Source: Geomobilimonas luticola
Lineage (GTDB): Bacteria; Desulfobacterota; Desulfuromonadia; Geobacterales; Geobacteraceae
Direction of reading: 5' to 3'
Length of the DNA: 64,000 nt
NCBI RefSeq assembly: GCF_018476905.1
Contig: NZ_JAHCVK010000002.1
Location: 372,001 to 436,000, forward strand
A program made the translations under genes and the position numbers. This document shows positions 53,245-61,441 of the stretch, in pieces. The notes under the pieces were generated by a model. That model was not told where the DNA came from, searched no databases, and saw only the letters and a program-made list of their open reading frames with translations. Numbering within the stretch: the first letter of the stretch is position 1; the number at the start of each line of letters is the position of its first letter.

Positions 53245-54234
53245 ATGAGTACTGAACATGTTCTGGTCACCGGCGGGGCGGGCTACATCGGCAGCCACGT
53301 GGTGCGGCAGCTCTCGGAGGCTGGTTACCGTGTGATCGTGTACGACAACCTCTCTACGGGGAGCGCTGAGGCCCTTGTCCATGGCGAGACGCTGGTGGTG
53401 GGAGACCTGGAGGATACCGGCAAGCTCGATGGAGTGTTCCGGAGTTATGCTCCCGCGGCGGTGCTCCATTTCGCCGCCGCCATCGTGGCGCCGGAATCGG
53501 TAAGCGACCCCTTGAAGTACTACGCCAACAACACGGCCAATACCCTCCGCCTCCTCCAGGCGTGCGTCCGGCACGGGGTAGGGCGGTTCATCTTCTCCAG
53601 CACCGCGGCGGTGTACGGCTTTCCCGAGGGGGGGATTGCGGCGGAGTCGAGCCCGACCGTTCCCATCAACCCCTACGGCACCTCCAAGCTCATGAGCGAG
53701 TGGATGCTGCGGGACACCGCCCTGGCCCATGGCCTGCGCTATGTGGCGCTCCGCTACTTCAACGTGGCGGGAGCCGATCCCCAATCCCGCATGGGGCAGC
53801 GGACCCCGGAGGCGACCCATCTCATCAAGGTGAGCTGCCAGGCGGCCCTGGGGATGCGTCAGGGGGTAAGCATCTTCGGCACCGACTACCCGACAGCCGA
53901 CGGGACCGGCATCCGCGACTACATCCATGTGGAGGACCTGGCCGCTGCCCACCTGGCCGCCCTCGCCTATTTGGAAAGGGAAGGGGAGTCGGATACCTTT
54001 AACGTGGGGTACGGCAGGGGGAGCAGTGTCCGGGAGGTGATCCGGGTGGTCAGGGAGGTGAGCGGCATCGACTTCCCCGTAACGGAAGCGGCCCGCCGGC
54101 CGGGGGACCCGGGCGAGCTCGTGGCCCGCGCCGACCGGATCCGGAACGTGCTCGGCTGGGAGCCGAAGTTCGACGACCTGCAGACCATCGTGGCCGACGC
54201 CTGGCGCTGGGAGCGGAAACTTGCGGGGGTTTAG
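53245..54234 (+). CDS. galE: UDP-glucose 4-epimerase
   Basis: 329 residues. VTGGAGYIGSHVVRQLSEAG, YDNLSTG, the catalytic SSTAAVYG with YGTSKLMSEW, and the GalE-type GTDYPTADGTGIRDYIHVED. It interconverts UDP-glucose and UDP-galactose, supplying galactose to the surface glycan. Repeat DNA precedes it and the TA pair higBA follows. Confidence 0.95.
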   Translation: MSTEHVLVTGGAGYIGSHVVRQLSEAGYRVIVYDNLSTGSAEALVHGETLVVGDLEDTGKLDGVFRSYAPAAVLHFAAAIVAPESVSDPLKYYANNTANTLRLLQACVRHGVGRFIFSSTAAVYGFPEGGIAAESSPTVPINPYGTSKLMSEWMLRDTALAHGLRYVALRYFNVAGADPQSRMGQRTPEATHLIKVSCQAALGMRQGVSIFGTDYPTADGTGIRDYIHVEDLAAAHLAALAYLEREGESDTFNVGYGRGSSVREVIRVVREVSGIDFPVTEAARRPGDPGELVARADRIRNVLGWEPKFDDLQTIVADAWRWERKLAGV

Positions 54235-54271
54235 TATTACGCTTGACGTAATACTTGTTGTTAGATAGGAT
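54234..54271 (+). promoter_or_regulatory. higBA promoter with overlapping operator
   Basis: TTGACG (54243-54248) and TAGGAT (54266-54271) are 17 bases apart. The inverted repeat GTATTAC (54234-54240) and GTAATAC (54248-54254) overlaps the -35 box, as expected of a HigA operator. The first arm begins inside the galE stop codon. Confidence 0.7.
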
Positions 54272-54281
54272 AAGTCATACG

Positions 54282-54560
54282 ATGATAAAAACCTTCCGTG
54301 ACAAGGATACCGAAACGCTCTTTAATGATACAATGGTACGGCGTTTCACGTCGATTGAACGACCGGCGCGACGTAAATTGTACTACCTGCACAGGGCAAG
54401 GTCATTGCAGGACCTACTCGTTCCTCCAGGTAATCGGTTGGAAGGATTGAGTGGAAATAGGACCGGACAATACAGCATCAGGATAAATGACCAATGGCGT
54501 ATTTGTTTCACATGGAGTGACGGAGATGCCTACGACGTTGAGATTGTGGATTATCACTGA
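54282..54560 (+). CDS. higB: HigB-type toxin
   Basis: 92 residues from the ATG at 54282, chosen because AGGATAAG lies upstream and the chain then opens as IKTFRDKDTETLFNDTMVRR. The family features PARRKLYYLHRARSLQDLL, PPGNRLEGLSGNRTGQYSIR and NDQWRICFTW are complete. HigB toxins cut mRNA on the ribosome. The toxin-first order is the hig arrangement. Confidence 0.95.
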   Translation: MIKTFRDKDTETLFNDTMVRRFTSIERPARRKLYYLHRARSLQDLLVPPGNRLEGLSGNRTGQYSIRINDQWRICFTWSDGDAYDVEIVDYH

Positions 54561-54572
54561 AAGGCTTGCACT

Positions 54573-54863
54573 ATGAAAACCTCACTATCTCCTATTCACC
54601 CAGGTGAAATATTACTCGAAGAGTTTCTCAAACCTATGGAGATCAGTATTAACAGACTGGCCCGGGAGATTGATGTTCCCCCGGGAAGAATAAGTACCAT
54701 AATTAATGGCAAGCGATCTATAACCGCTGATACAGCACTCCGTCTGGGGCTTTATTTTGGAGTGTCTCCGGAATTATGGTTGAATCTGCAGACGGATTAT
54801 GATTTGAGGATAGCACGGCAGAAGACCGACCTTCGCATTACACCGCTTAAACTGGCTTCCTGA
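54573..54863 (+). CDS. higA: HigA-type antitoxin
   Basis: 96 residues. HPGEILLEEFLKPMEISINR, LAREIDVPPGRISTIINGKR and SPELWLNLQTDYDLRIA are the HigA/VapI signatures, with a Cro/C1 HTH in the middle. It should repress the promoter at 54243 and neutralise HigB. It lies 12 bases after higB. Confidence 0.95.
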   Translation: MKTSLSPIHPGEILLEEFLKPMEISINRLAREIDVPPGRISTIINGKRSITADTALRLGLYFGVSPELWLNLQTDYDLRIARQKTDLRITPLKLAS

Positions 54864-54892
54864 AAGAAAATATTCATCATAGGACACCATCA

Positions 54893-55267
54893 ATGTACAA
54901 ACTGAAAATCCATACCTCCTTCGCCGCCGCCCACAACCTGGTCCACTACCAGGGGGATTGTGAAAATCTCCATGGCCACAACTGGAAGGTGGAGGTGACG
55001 GTCACCGCCCGGGAGCTGGACAAGTCGGGGCTCGGCATCGACTTCAAGATCCTCAAGTCGGAGACCAATACCCTGCTCAAGACCCTCGACCACAAATACC
55101 TGAACGAGCTTGCTCCCTTCACGGGGCTCTCCCCCTCGTCGGAGAACATCTCCCGCTACCTGTACGGGGAGCTTTCCAAGCGCCTCAACAGCGATAATAT
55201 CGAGGTGGTGGAAGTGACGGTATGGGAGTCGGACGTGGCCTGTGCGTCGTACTATGAAGAGCGCTGA
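54893..55267 (+). CDS. queD: 6-carboxytetrahydropterin synthase
   Basis: 124 residues. Zinc ligands His14, His27 and His29 in FAAAHNL and ENLHGHNW; Cys23 in GDCENLHGH is the catalytic thiol, and the later DHKYLNEL and E-x-S segments fit. It converts dihydroneopterin triphosphate to 6-carboxytetrahydropterin in queuosine synthesis. queE follows at 55960, separated by a vapBC pair. Confidence 0.95.
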   Translation: MYKLKIHTSFAAAHNLVHYQGDCENLHGHNWKVEVTVTARELDKSGLGIDFKILKSETNTLLKTLDHKYLNELAPFTGLSPSSENISRYLYGELSKRLNSDNIEVVEVTVWESDVACASYYEER

Positions 55268-55294
55268 ATAGAATAGAGTGCTGCAATCGTCTGC

Positions 55295-55343
55295 TTGACA
55301 CGGCCTATCGATGGATGTATCGTTCTACCACTACATTATCGAT
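55295..55343 (+). promoter_or_regulatory. vapBC promoter with paired TATCGAT sites
   Basis: TTGACA (55295-55300) and TATCGT (55318-55323) are 17 bases apart. TATCGAT occurs at 55306-55312 in the spacer and again at 55337-55343 before the start codon, suggesting operator half-sites for the antitoxin. Confidence 0.65.
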
Positions 55344-55354
55344 ATGGAGGCGCG

Positions 55355-55561
55355 ATGGAAGCAGTAAAAATATCACCCAAATTCCAGGTCGTCATTCCTC
55401 GTGACGTACGGGAGAAGCTTCGTCTCGTCGCCGGCCAGACAATGCAGGTTGTGGCCTATGGCAATCGGATTGAGTTGATCCCCGAGAGGGAAATCACCGA
55501 GATGCGGGGTTTTCTCAAAGGGATAGACGTTACTGTCGAACGTGAGTCGGACCGTCTATGA
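55355..55561 (+). CDS. vapB: AbrB/VapB-type antitoxin
   Basis: 68 residues from the ATG at 55355 with TGGAGG upstream. VKISPKFQVVIPRDVREKLR and LVAGQTMQVV form the swapped-hairpin AbrB DNA-binding domain; the C-terminal part should block the toxin. Overlaps vapC by four bases. Confidence 0.92.
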   Translation: MEAVKISPKFQVVIPRDVREKLRLVAGQTMQVVAYGNRIELIPEREITEMRGFLKGIDVTVERESDRL

Positions 55562-55929
55562 ATGTGGTCGATTCCTCAGGCTGGCTCGAATATTTCGCTG
55601 ACGGACCGAATGCCGGCAAGTTTGCTCCTCCCCTTGAAGACAGAACCTCTCTCGTTGTCCCCTCCATTACCATTTACGAAGTGTTCAAGGTGGTTTGCCG
55701 CCAGAGAGGCGAGGATGCCGCGTTGCAAGCTGCGGCATTGATGCAGCAGGGGGCGGTAGTGGAATTGGCGCCGTCACTGGCGATGATCGCGGCAAAAACC
55801 AGTCTTGAGTTTTCACTCCCCATGGCGGACAGCATCATTCTCGCAACGGCTCGCCTCTATGGTGCACAACTTTGGACCCAGGATGAACATTTCAGCGGTC
55901 TGCCCGATGTACAGTATTTCCCTCGATAA
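55558..55929 (+). CDS. vapC: VapC-family PIN-domain toxin
   Basis: 123 residues. PIN-domain acidic residues are visible: NVVDSSGWLEYF, ITIYEVFKVV, MADSIILATARLYGAQLWTQ and DEHF. VapC enzymes are Mg-dependent RNases that cut tRNA or rRNA. The pair separates the two que genes. Confidence 0.94.
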   Translation: MNVVDSSGWLEYFADGPNAGKFAPPLEDRTSLVVPSITIYEVFKVVCRQRGEDAALQAAALMQQGAVVELAPSLAMIAAKTSLEFSLPMADSIILATARLYGAQLWTQDEHFSGLPDVQYFPR

Positions 55930-55959
55930 CTAAACGTTTACATTTTCCCGAGGTTTTCC

Positions 55960-56712
55960 ATGAGCAATCGTACCGCCGACTGCATCGAACTCTTCTCCTC
56001 CATCCAGGGTGAGGGGATGCTGGTGGGGCTGCGGCAGGTGTTTCTCCGCTTCCACGGCTGCAATCTCTCCTGCGACTACTGCGACACCGTCAGCCCGGCT
56101 CCCCCCGCGGTCTGCCAGCTGGAGGGGACGCCGGGACGGCGCGATTTCCTTCCGGCCGCCAACCCCGTTGCGCTCAACCGGATCGTCGGCATCCTGGAAG
56201 GGTGGGAACGGGGGTGGCCGGGACTCCACCATTCCCTCAGCCTCACGGGTGGGGAACCGCTCCTCAATCACGAGACCCTGCAGGAATGGCTGCCGGTCCT
56301 TCGCCGCCAGCTCCCCATCTATCTGGAGACCAACGGCGTTCTCCACAGCGCGCTGGAAAGCGTCATCCAGCATATCGACCACGTCAGCATGGACATCAAG
56401 CTTCCCTCCACCTCCAACTGTGGCGACCTGTGGGACCGCCACCGCGAGTTCCTCCGGGTCGCCCGGGATAAGAAGCTCTTCGTCAAGACGGTGATCGGCT
56501 CCTGCACCGAGGAGTGGGAGATCTCCCGCACCTGTGAAACCATCGCCGCCATCGACCGGACCATCCCCCTCATCCTCCAGCCGGTTACGGACAGGGAAGG
56601 GGGGGTGAGCATCCCGCCGAAACTGGTACTGGAGCTGCAGGAGCTCGCCTGCCGGTATCTGGCGGAGGTGAGGGTTATACCCCAGACCCACCGGTTCATG
56701 GGACAACTTTAG
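55960..56712 (+). CDS. queE: 7-carboxy-7-deazaguanine synthase (radical SAM)
   Basis: 250 residues. SIQGEGMLVGLRQVFLRFHG leads into the cluster motif CNLSCDYC (Cys34, 38, 41), followed by SLTGGEPLL and the YLETNG segment. It contracts the pterin ring of the QueD product to 7-carboxy-7-deazaguanine. Length and motif order are normal for QueE. Confidence 0.95.
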   Translation: MSNRTADCIELFSSIQGEGMLVGLRQVFLRFHGCNLSCDYCDTVSPAPPAVCQLEGTPGRRDFLPAANPVALNRIVGILEGWERGWPGLHHSLSLTGGEPLLNHETLQEWLPVLRRQLPIYLETNGVLHSALESVIQHIDHVSMDIKLPSTSNCGDLWDRHREFLRVARDKKLFVKTVIGSCTEEWEISRTCETIAAIDRTIPLILQPVTDREGGVSIPPKLVLELQELACRYLAEVRVIPQTHRFMGQL

Positions 56713-56885
56713 AGGCCGGGACCCGTGGTCCGGGACTCGGGACCCGTAAAGGCTTGAAAGCAGGGATCCGGGACCGGGGACCAGGCAAATACAAAACTTA
56801 CCAACATAAGGGTTTTACTGGTCCCGGATCCCGGGTCCCGGCTTACAGATCCCGAGTCCCGGATCCCGGTCTCCAGGAGGTTGAG
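56713..56885 (+). repeat. GGTCCCGG-type repeat block
   Basis: GGGACCCGTGGTCCGGGACT, ATCCGGGACCGGGGACCAGG, GGTCCCGGATCCCGGGTCCC and CCCGAGTCCCGGATCCCGG fill the gap. The strand symmetry allows long imperfect hairpins. Confidence 0.8.
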
Positions 56886-57608
56886 ATGATTATCGAAGAG
56901 ATGACCATGGACGAGTTTGCGGCGGGGGTGGAGCGGACCCGGACGGTATTCATCCCCTTCGGCTCGGTGGAGGAACATGGCAGCCATCTCCCCCTTTCTA
57001 CCGACACCATCCAGGCATACGAGGTGGGGAAAAAGGCGGCTCTCCAGATACCGCTCTTCGTCGCTCCCCCGATTCACTATGGCAACTGCCGCTCCACCGC
57101 CCGCCATCCCGGCACCATTTCCATCACCACCACTACCTTAAAGTATTTATTGAAAGATATCGTTATATATCTCCGAAATCACGGATTAAGGAGTTTCATC
57201 GTCCTCACCGGACATGCCGGCGGCGCCCACCGGATGGCGCTCCAAGACGCGGGGGAAGAGCTGATCACGGAGTTTGCCGATATCCGGATGGCGGTGGTGA
57301 CCGAGTTTGAGCTGGCCAGCCGGGAAGGCGCGCCTATCGTGGAGACCGATGGGGACTCCCACGCCGGCGAGATCGAAACCTCCCGCATCCTCCATACCCA
57401 TCCGCACCTGGTCAAAGGGAGCGGCGTCCGGGAGTTTCCCCATTTCCCTCCGGGGGGGATCCTGGTGCGGGACAAGCAGAAATACTGGCCGGGGGGCGTG
57501 TGGGGGGACCCGACCAAGGCCACGGCCGACAAGGGACGCCGCCTGGAGGAACTGGTGGTGGCCAAGGTCGTGGAACTCGCCCGGAAGCTTGAAGCGTTCG
57601 ACTGGTAG
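56886..57608 (+). CDS. Creatininase-family amidohydrolase
   Basis: 240 residues from the ATG at 56886, set by AGGAGG 9 bases upstream; upstream in-frame codons lie in repeat DNA. Metal-site motifs of the family: GSVEEHGSHLPLSTDT, RHPGTIS, LTGHAGGAHRMAL, DSHAGEIETSRILH. Members include creatinine amidohydrolase, MftE and FAPy deformylase-like enzymes, so the substrate is not certain. Being next to queE suggests a pterin, deazapurine or peptide substrate; this is inference. Confidence 0.9.
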   Translation: MIIEEMTMDEFAAGVERTRTVFIPFGSVEEHGSHLPLSTDTIQAYEVGKKAALQIPLFVAPPIHYGNCRSTARHPGTISITTTTLKYLLKDIVIYLRNHGLRSFIVLTGHAGGAHRMALQDAGEELITEFADIRMAVVTEFELASREGAPIVETDGDSHAGEIETSRILHTHPHLVKGSGVREFPHFPPGGILVRDKQKYWPGGVWGDPTKATADKGRRLEELVVAKVVELARKLEAFDW

Positions 57609-57637
57609 CGAAGACAAAATTGATCGTGATATCCACA

Positions 57638-57665
57638 TTGTGCATCGGCACGGGAAAGCTATACT
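57638..57665 (+). promoter_or_regulatory. Possible promoter of the small lipoprotein gene
   Basis: TTGTGC (57638-57643) and TATACT (57660-57665) are 16 bases apart, 51 bases before the start at 57717. Only the -10 box is close to consensus. Confidence 0.35.
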
Positions 57666-57716
57666 TCAACAGTATATCCCCGACTGTCAGGGGTACATCG
57701 CGGCCAGGAGGAGATC

Positions 57717-58037
57717 ATGAAGAGATCATGCGGGATCAGGGTATGCCTTGTCGTTAGTGTCATGTTTGCTGCCGGATGTGCGAGCAAGCCCCCGACCTTG
57801 GGTGAGAAAATGCTTGCCCATGGCGTAAGCGCCCAGGAGCTGGCGAAGATGTGGACTGAAGGAAACGAACTGTTTATCGAAGGTGAGCAGTTGAAGAAAG
57901 AAGGCCTGAAACTGATTGAAAAAGGACAGATCAAAGTCGAGGAAGCAGATGAGATGATGGCAGAGGGAAAACGCATGATGAATAAAAGCGAAAAGACCTT
58001 TGCCGAGAAATATCCTGACGATCACTCATTGAAATAG
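57717..58037 (+). CDS. Small coiled-coil lipoprotein
   Basis: 106 residues with AGGAGGAG upstream and a lipobox MFAAGC/AS (Cys near residue 21). The mature part is a heptad-like run of charged residues (EGNELFIEGEQLKKEGLKLI, EKGQIKVEEADEMMAEGKRM), so probably a long helix or coiled coil, comparable in style to Lpp-like lipoproteins. The family is not recognised. Confidence 0.8.
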   Translation: MKRSCGIRVCLVVSVMFAAGCASKPPTLGEKMLAHGVSAQELAKMWTEGNELFIEGEQLKKEGLKLIEKGQIKVEEADEMMAEGKRMMNKSEKTFAEKYPDDHSLK

Positions 58038-58164
58038 GTAAAACCAGACACAAGTATTTAAATCAGCATATTAATAAATAAAGGTAAAGCTCTACATTAA
58101 CTATTACAGCTGCTCGTCGTGGGGGCGTATCCCCATCAACTCTCCGTTTCGGGTGGAGGTGTGC

Positions 58165-59019
58165 ATGCGCTGGGAGGATGGACGACGGAGTGATAACGTG
58201 GAAGACCGCCGCGGCAGCAAGGTTACCCGCGGTGTGGTCGGCGGAGGGGTGGGCACGGTCATCCTGGTGCTGGTTGCCATGTATTTTGGCGTTGACCCGT
58301 CGTTTCTCCTGAATATGGCATCCACGGAATCCAGCCGTCCCGGGGTCACCGGATCTGCTGCCCGGCCTGCCGATGAAAACAGAATGGCGGAATTTGTTTC
58401 GGTTGTGCTCGCCGATACTGAAGATACCTGGCGCGAGCTGTTCAGGCAGGGTGGGAATACCTACCGGGAACCAAAGCTGGTGCTGTTCACCGGCGTCGTA
58501 CAGTCCGCCTGTGGCACGGCCGATGCCGCCGTCGGGCCTTTTTACTGCCCCGGTGACCAGAAGGTGTACATCGATCTGGCGTTCTACCAGGAATTGAAGA
58601 ACCGTTTCGCGGCACCCGGCGATTTTGCCCAGGCCTACGTGATTGCCCATGAGGTCGGCCACCACGTGCAGAATCTGCTGGGGGTCTCGGATAAGGTACA
58701 TGCCGCTCAATCCCGGGCAAGCAGGAAGGACGCAAATCGTCTGTCGGTTCTCCAGGAACTGCAGGCTGACTGTCTTGCCGGTGTCTGGGCGAACCATGCT
58801 GACAAGGCTCGCCACATACTGGAATCGGGCGATGTGGAGGAAGCTCTCAATGCGGCGAGTGCCATCGGCGACGACCGTCTACAGAGACAGTCCCAAGGTA
58901 CGGTTGTTCCCGATGCCTTTACCCATGGAACGTCCGAACAGCGGGTTCGCTGGTTCAACAATGGCTTGAAAACCGGCGACATCAACCAGTGCAACACCTT
59001 CAAGGCTGCCCAGCTCTAA
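58165..59019 (+). CDS. YpfJ-type neutral zinc metallopeptidase
   Basis: 284 residues from the ATG at 58165, chosen for GGAGG 7 bases upstream. Opening MRWEDGRRSDNVEDRRG is the family start, followed by a transmembrane helix (about 32-50) and the zinc site AHEVGHHVQNLLG (His162, Glu163, His166). QELQADCLAGVWA supplies the third ligand. YpfJ-family proteins are inner-membrane anchored; substrates are unknown. A strong terminator follows. Confidence 0.94.
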   Translation: MRWEDGRRSDNVEDRRGSKVTRGVVGGGVGTVILVLVAMYFGVDPSFLLNMASTESSRPGVTGSAARPADENRMAEFVSVVLADTEDTWRELFRQGGNTYREPKLVLFTGVVQSACGTADAAVGPFYCPGDQKVYIDLAFYQELKNRFAAPGDFAQAYVIAHEVGHHVQNLLGVSDKVHAAQSRASRKDANRLSVLQELQADCLAGVWANHADKARHILESGDVEEALNAASAIGDDRLQRQSQGTVVPDAFTHGTSEQRVRWFNNGLKTGDINQCNTFKAAQL

Positions 59020-59031
59020 TCTCCCCACCTT

Positions 59032-59094
59032 AAAACCGCTCAGGCAATGCTTCTAGACAGGCGGCTTCCAAATTTGCGTTCTGAGCGGTTTTTT
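59032..59094 (+). terminator. Intrinsic terminator
   Basis: AAAACCGCTCAG (59032-59043) pairs with CTGAGCGGTTTT (59081-59092), and the T-run continues to 59094. The loop is long (37 bases). It would work on both strands. Confidence 0.8.
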
Positions 59095-59272
59095 CCCGGC
59101 AACCAATACAGAGACATGTCCGCATACAGGTGAGATGGGATTGATTCGGCAGTTTACCGGATGTAAGGGCATGTTTTGCGTCCCATAAGATATATTATGT
59201 AAAGTACAGTCGACTGGAATGTACTGGCCTTGTCAGCGCCAGATTGATTCAGATATGCCACCTCTCCTGTAT

Positions 59273-59318
59273 CCCGTTTCGTCGATTGAGCCGGAACACC
59301 TGCAACCGACGAAACGGG
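59273..59318. repeat. Perfect 12-base inverted repeat
   Basis: CCCGTTTCGTCG (59273-59284) and CGACGAAACGGG (59307-59318) with a 22-base spacer, in the gene-free stretch 59095-59437 downstream of the cytochrome (which reads towards it). There is no T-run, so it may be an RNA-stabilising hairpin or a protein site rather than a terminator. Nothing else is seen in this stretch. Confidence 0.75.
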
Positions 59319-59437
59319 ATTATGCACCGGGACATGATCGTGTTGGCATTGTCCATGTTCGTGAACGAGTCACTCCCTTTCCCATCATCATACTCAGGGT
59401 TATTTGGCGCCGCGGCAGTCGCTGTCTTGAGAAACCT

Positions 59438-61099
59438 TCACCTCCTGGGCCAGTCATGGCATTCATAGCATCCGACCATCTCGCCCTTGGCGTATATCTT
59501 CACGTCAGGACCGGTGGTCCGGAAGCTGCGTGCGGTAAACGTCATGGAGAGTCTGGTTCCCCGGTAGTCCTTGCCGTGGCAGACAGTGCATGCTTCCGGA
59601 GAGGTTTTGGCTGCGCGTACATGGGTATATACCCAGGTATCGCCGATGGTGTGGAGACCGTGTGGTCCGCCGGCATCACTCTGCGGCAATTCCCGCAGAT
59701 GACAGACGGAACATTCAGCCAAGGTCCCTGCATACCCCTGGAGTTTGATGCTCTGCATGTTGTCGTTGTCTTCCGAGGAGGAATATTCGGCATGGGTTGA
59801 ACCGTGACACGCTTCGCACTGCATGCCTCCATGGGTCGCTCCGACTTTGAAGAGTGCTGGACCTGTCGTGAAGATGCTTACCGTCTGCCGGAAGTTACCG
59901 GAAGCATCGAGGGCTGAGGTGTCACGCACGTACGTCCCGTCCACTGTCTGGTAATGACAGTAGTGGCACTTGGGGAGGTCGACCCAGCCGGCTCGTTCCG
60001 ATCCGCCGACGACAAACATGGAGCCATGACAGCTCTGACATTCGAGTGTGGCAGAGCCGTCAGTGTTCCTGGCGTTTCCCATGACACCGCGCAGGCACTG
60101 GGTCGTGGAGCCGGGATGGCAGTAATAGCACCCTGTCCGGTCCATGGTATCACCGAGGCGCATCCCCGTGTTGTCATCCATGGCGTTGATCCCGTGCCAC
60201 GAGTGCATTGAGCTCGTAAGCTGTTTCACTCCGACAACCCCTTTCGTCCCCAGGGCGTTGGACGGATGGCACGTGGCGCAGAGGATCGGGGTTCCCCCGT
60301 CGGAGGTGGCCAGGAGCCCGGCAGCTGCATACCCCTGCTGGGCCAAGGCGTCTGCATAGAGGGGGTTTGCTGCGTTCCTGGTATCATGAAGAAGAAGGAT
60401 GTTTCTCCGCCAGTCTTTGACGGGACTGGAATCATAGACCCAGTCCGGCGACGGTTGGGCCATCGGATCACCAATCCCCGACGTGTGGCAACGGCTGCAC
60501 GCCAGTTCATCGCTGACCGGCAGCACCGTGACGGTCGTCGCAATGACTTTTCCCCGGTCATCCCTGGCCTCGACCTTTATCATCGGGTAATAGTTGGTGG
60601 CACCGGCATCGTCGTAGGGGACGATCGGGATGCCTTCAGCCTTCCAGAAACCGGCTGACGGGTCATAGGCCATGGGCGCAGGTATGGTCCCCGGCGTTCG
60701 ATTCCCCGCCAGACCGGTATCCGTCGGCAGGGTAGTTCCGAAAAGGGCAGCCACCCACTGCCAGAAGTTGGTTTTTCCCTGGCTGGTGGAATTCGTGGAG
60801 CCGTGCGTGTCGGTGGTCGCTGTGTAGGTTACGGTAACGCCCGTTGTTACCTGCTTCCCGGTAAGACGGTCAATCAGTTGGGCATGAAGGTTGTTGTAGG
60901 GGGGAAGAATCGCAAAGACCGAATAGTCGTTGTCTATGCAGTGCATCCCCAGGTCGTTCCAGGCGATCAGCGAATACTTGCCGGCGGCGGCACCCCCTAC
61001 CTTCGTATCTGAAACAGGCGAGGCACCGACGTCTCCGCTACATCCACTCATGCTGAACACAAGCGAAAGGATAGCTGCCGTGAAAAATAGATTTTTCAT
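59438..61099 (-). CDS. Nine-haem c-type cytochrome lipoprotein
   Basis: 553 residues from the start at 61099 (GGAGGAGG just before it). A lipoprotein signal ends SMSGC/SG. Nine CxxCH haem motifs are counted: CSRCH, CATCH, CYYCH, CQSCH, CHYCH, CEACH, CSVCH, CTVCH and CYECH, all after residue 200. The first 200 residues are haem-free and contain YSLIAWNDLGMHCIDNDYSV, a conserved opening in such cytochromes. It is likely periplasmic or outer-surface and part of extracellular electron transfer. A NarL-type regulator pair lies upstream on the same strand. Confidence 0.94.
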   Translation of the reverse strand: MKNLFFTAAILSLVFSMSGCSGDVGASPVSDTKVGGAAAGKYSLIAWNDLGMHCIDNDYSVFAILPPYNNLHAQLIDRLTGKQVTTGVTVTYTATTDTHGSTNSTSQGKTNFWQWVAALFGTTLPTDTGLAGNRTPGTIPAPMAYDPSAGFWKAEGIPIVPYDDAGATNYYPMIKVEARDDRGKVIATTVTVLPVSDELACSRCHTSGIGDPMAQPSPDWVYDSSPVKDWRRNILLLHDTRNAANPLYADALAQQGYAAAGLLATSDGGTPILCATCHPSNALGTKGVVGVKQLTSSMHSWHGINAMDDNTGMRLGDTMDRTGCYYCHPGSTTQCLRGVMGNARNTDGSATLECQSCHGSMFVVGGSERAGWVDLPKCHYCHYQTVDGTYVRDTSALDASGNFRQTVSIFTTGPALFKVGATHGGMQCEACHGSTHAEYSSSEDNDNMQSIKLQGYAGTLAECSVCHLRELPQSDAGGPHGLHTIGDTWVYTHVRAAKTSPEACTVCHGKDYRGTRLSMTFTARSFRTTGPDVKIYAKGEMVGCYECHDWPRR

Positions 61100-61441
61100 A
61101 CCTCCTCCTTCAGATGAGCTTGGGCTTACCATGGCTGTTTTCGGAGTTCGAGCACTACCCAGAACCCCGCTGTCTCTCACTGCAATTCGACAATTCACTC
61201 ACGAAAAAACTTTGTGTAAAAATATTCTAACAAATCTATTTTGAGCAGGAATGAGGGCAATGTCTGATTTTCTCATAAGACATTCGGACAGAGAGATAGG
61301 GTGTTTGAAGAGGGGATGTGCTGCTTCTTGGTCCTACAAGGATAGGGTGAGCGTGAGACGTTGGGATACGTCCTCAACTCGCGGCACTCTTGGTCTTTTC
61401 AAGGTTGCGCAGGAATATAGGGATCAAGTACCACGGGTGTT
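61100..61441. other. Gene-free region upstream of the cytochrome
   Basis: The part nearest the cytochrome (to 61135) holds its ribosome site. An A+T-rich stretch (61185-61245) probably carries the promoter on the minus strand, but no consensus pair or riboswitch could be fixed. A short + strand open frame at 61251-61445 has no ribosome site and no family resemblance. Confidence 0.5.

Noticed and set aside
61100-61260. Cyclic-di-GMP (GEMM) riboswitch before the cytochrome
   Set aside because: Such elements are frequent before Geobacter cytochromes, and a GCGGGGTT string occurs on the minus strand, but the conserved GEMM core and tetraloop-receptor parts are missing.
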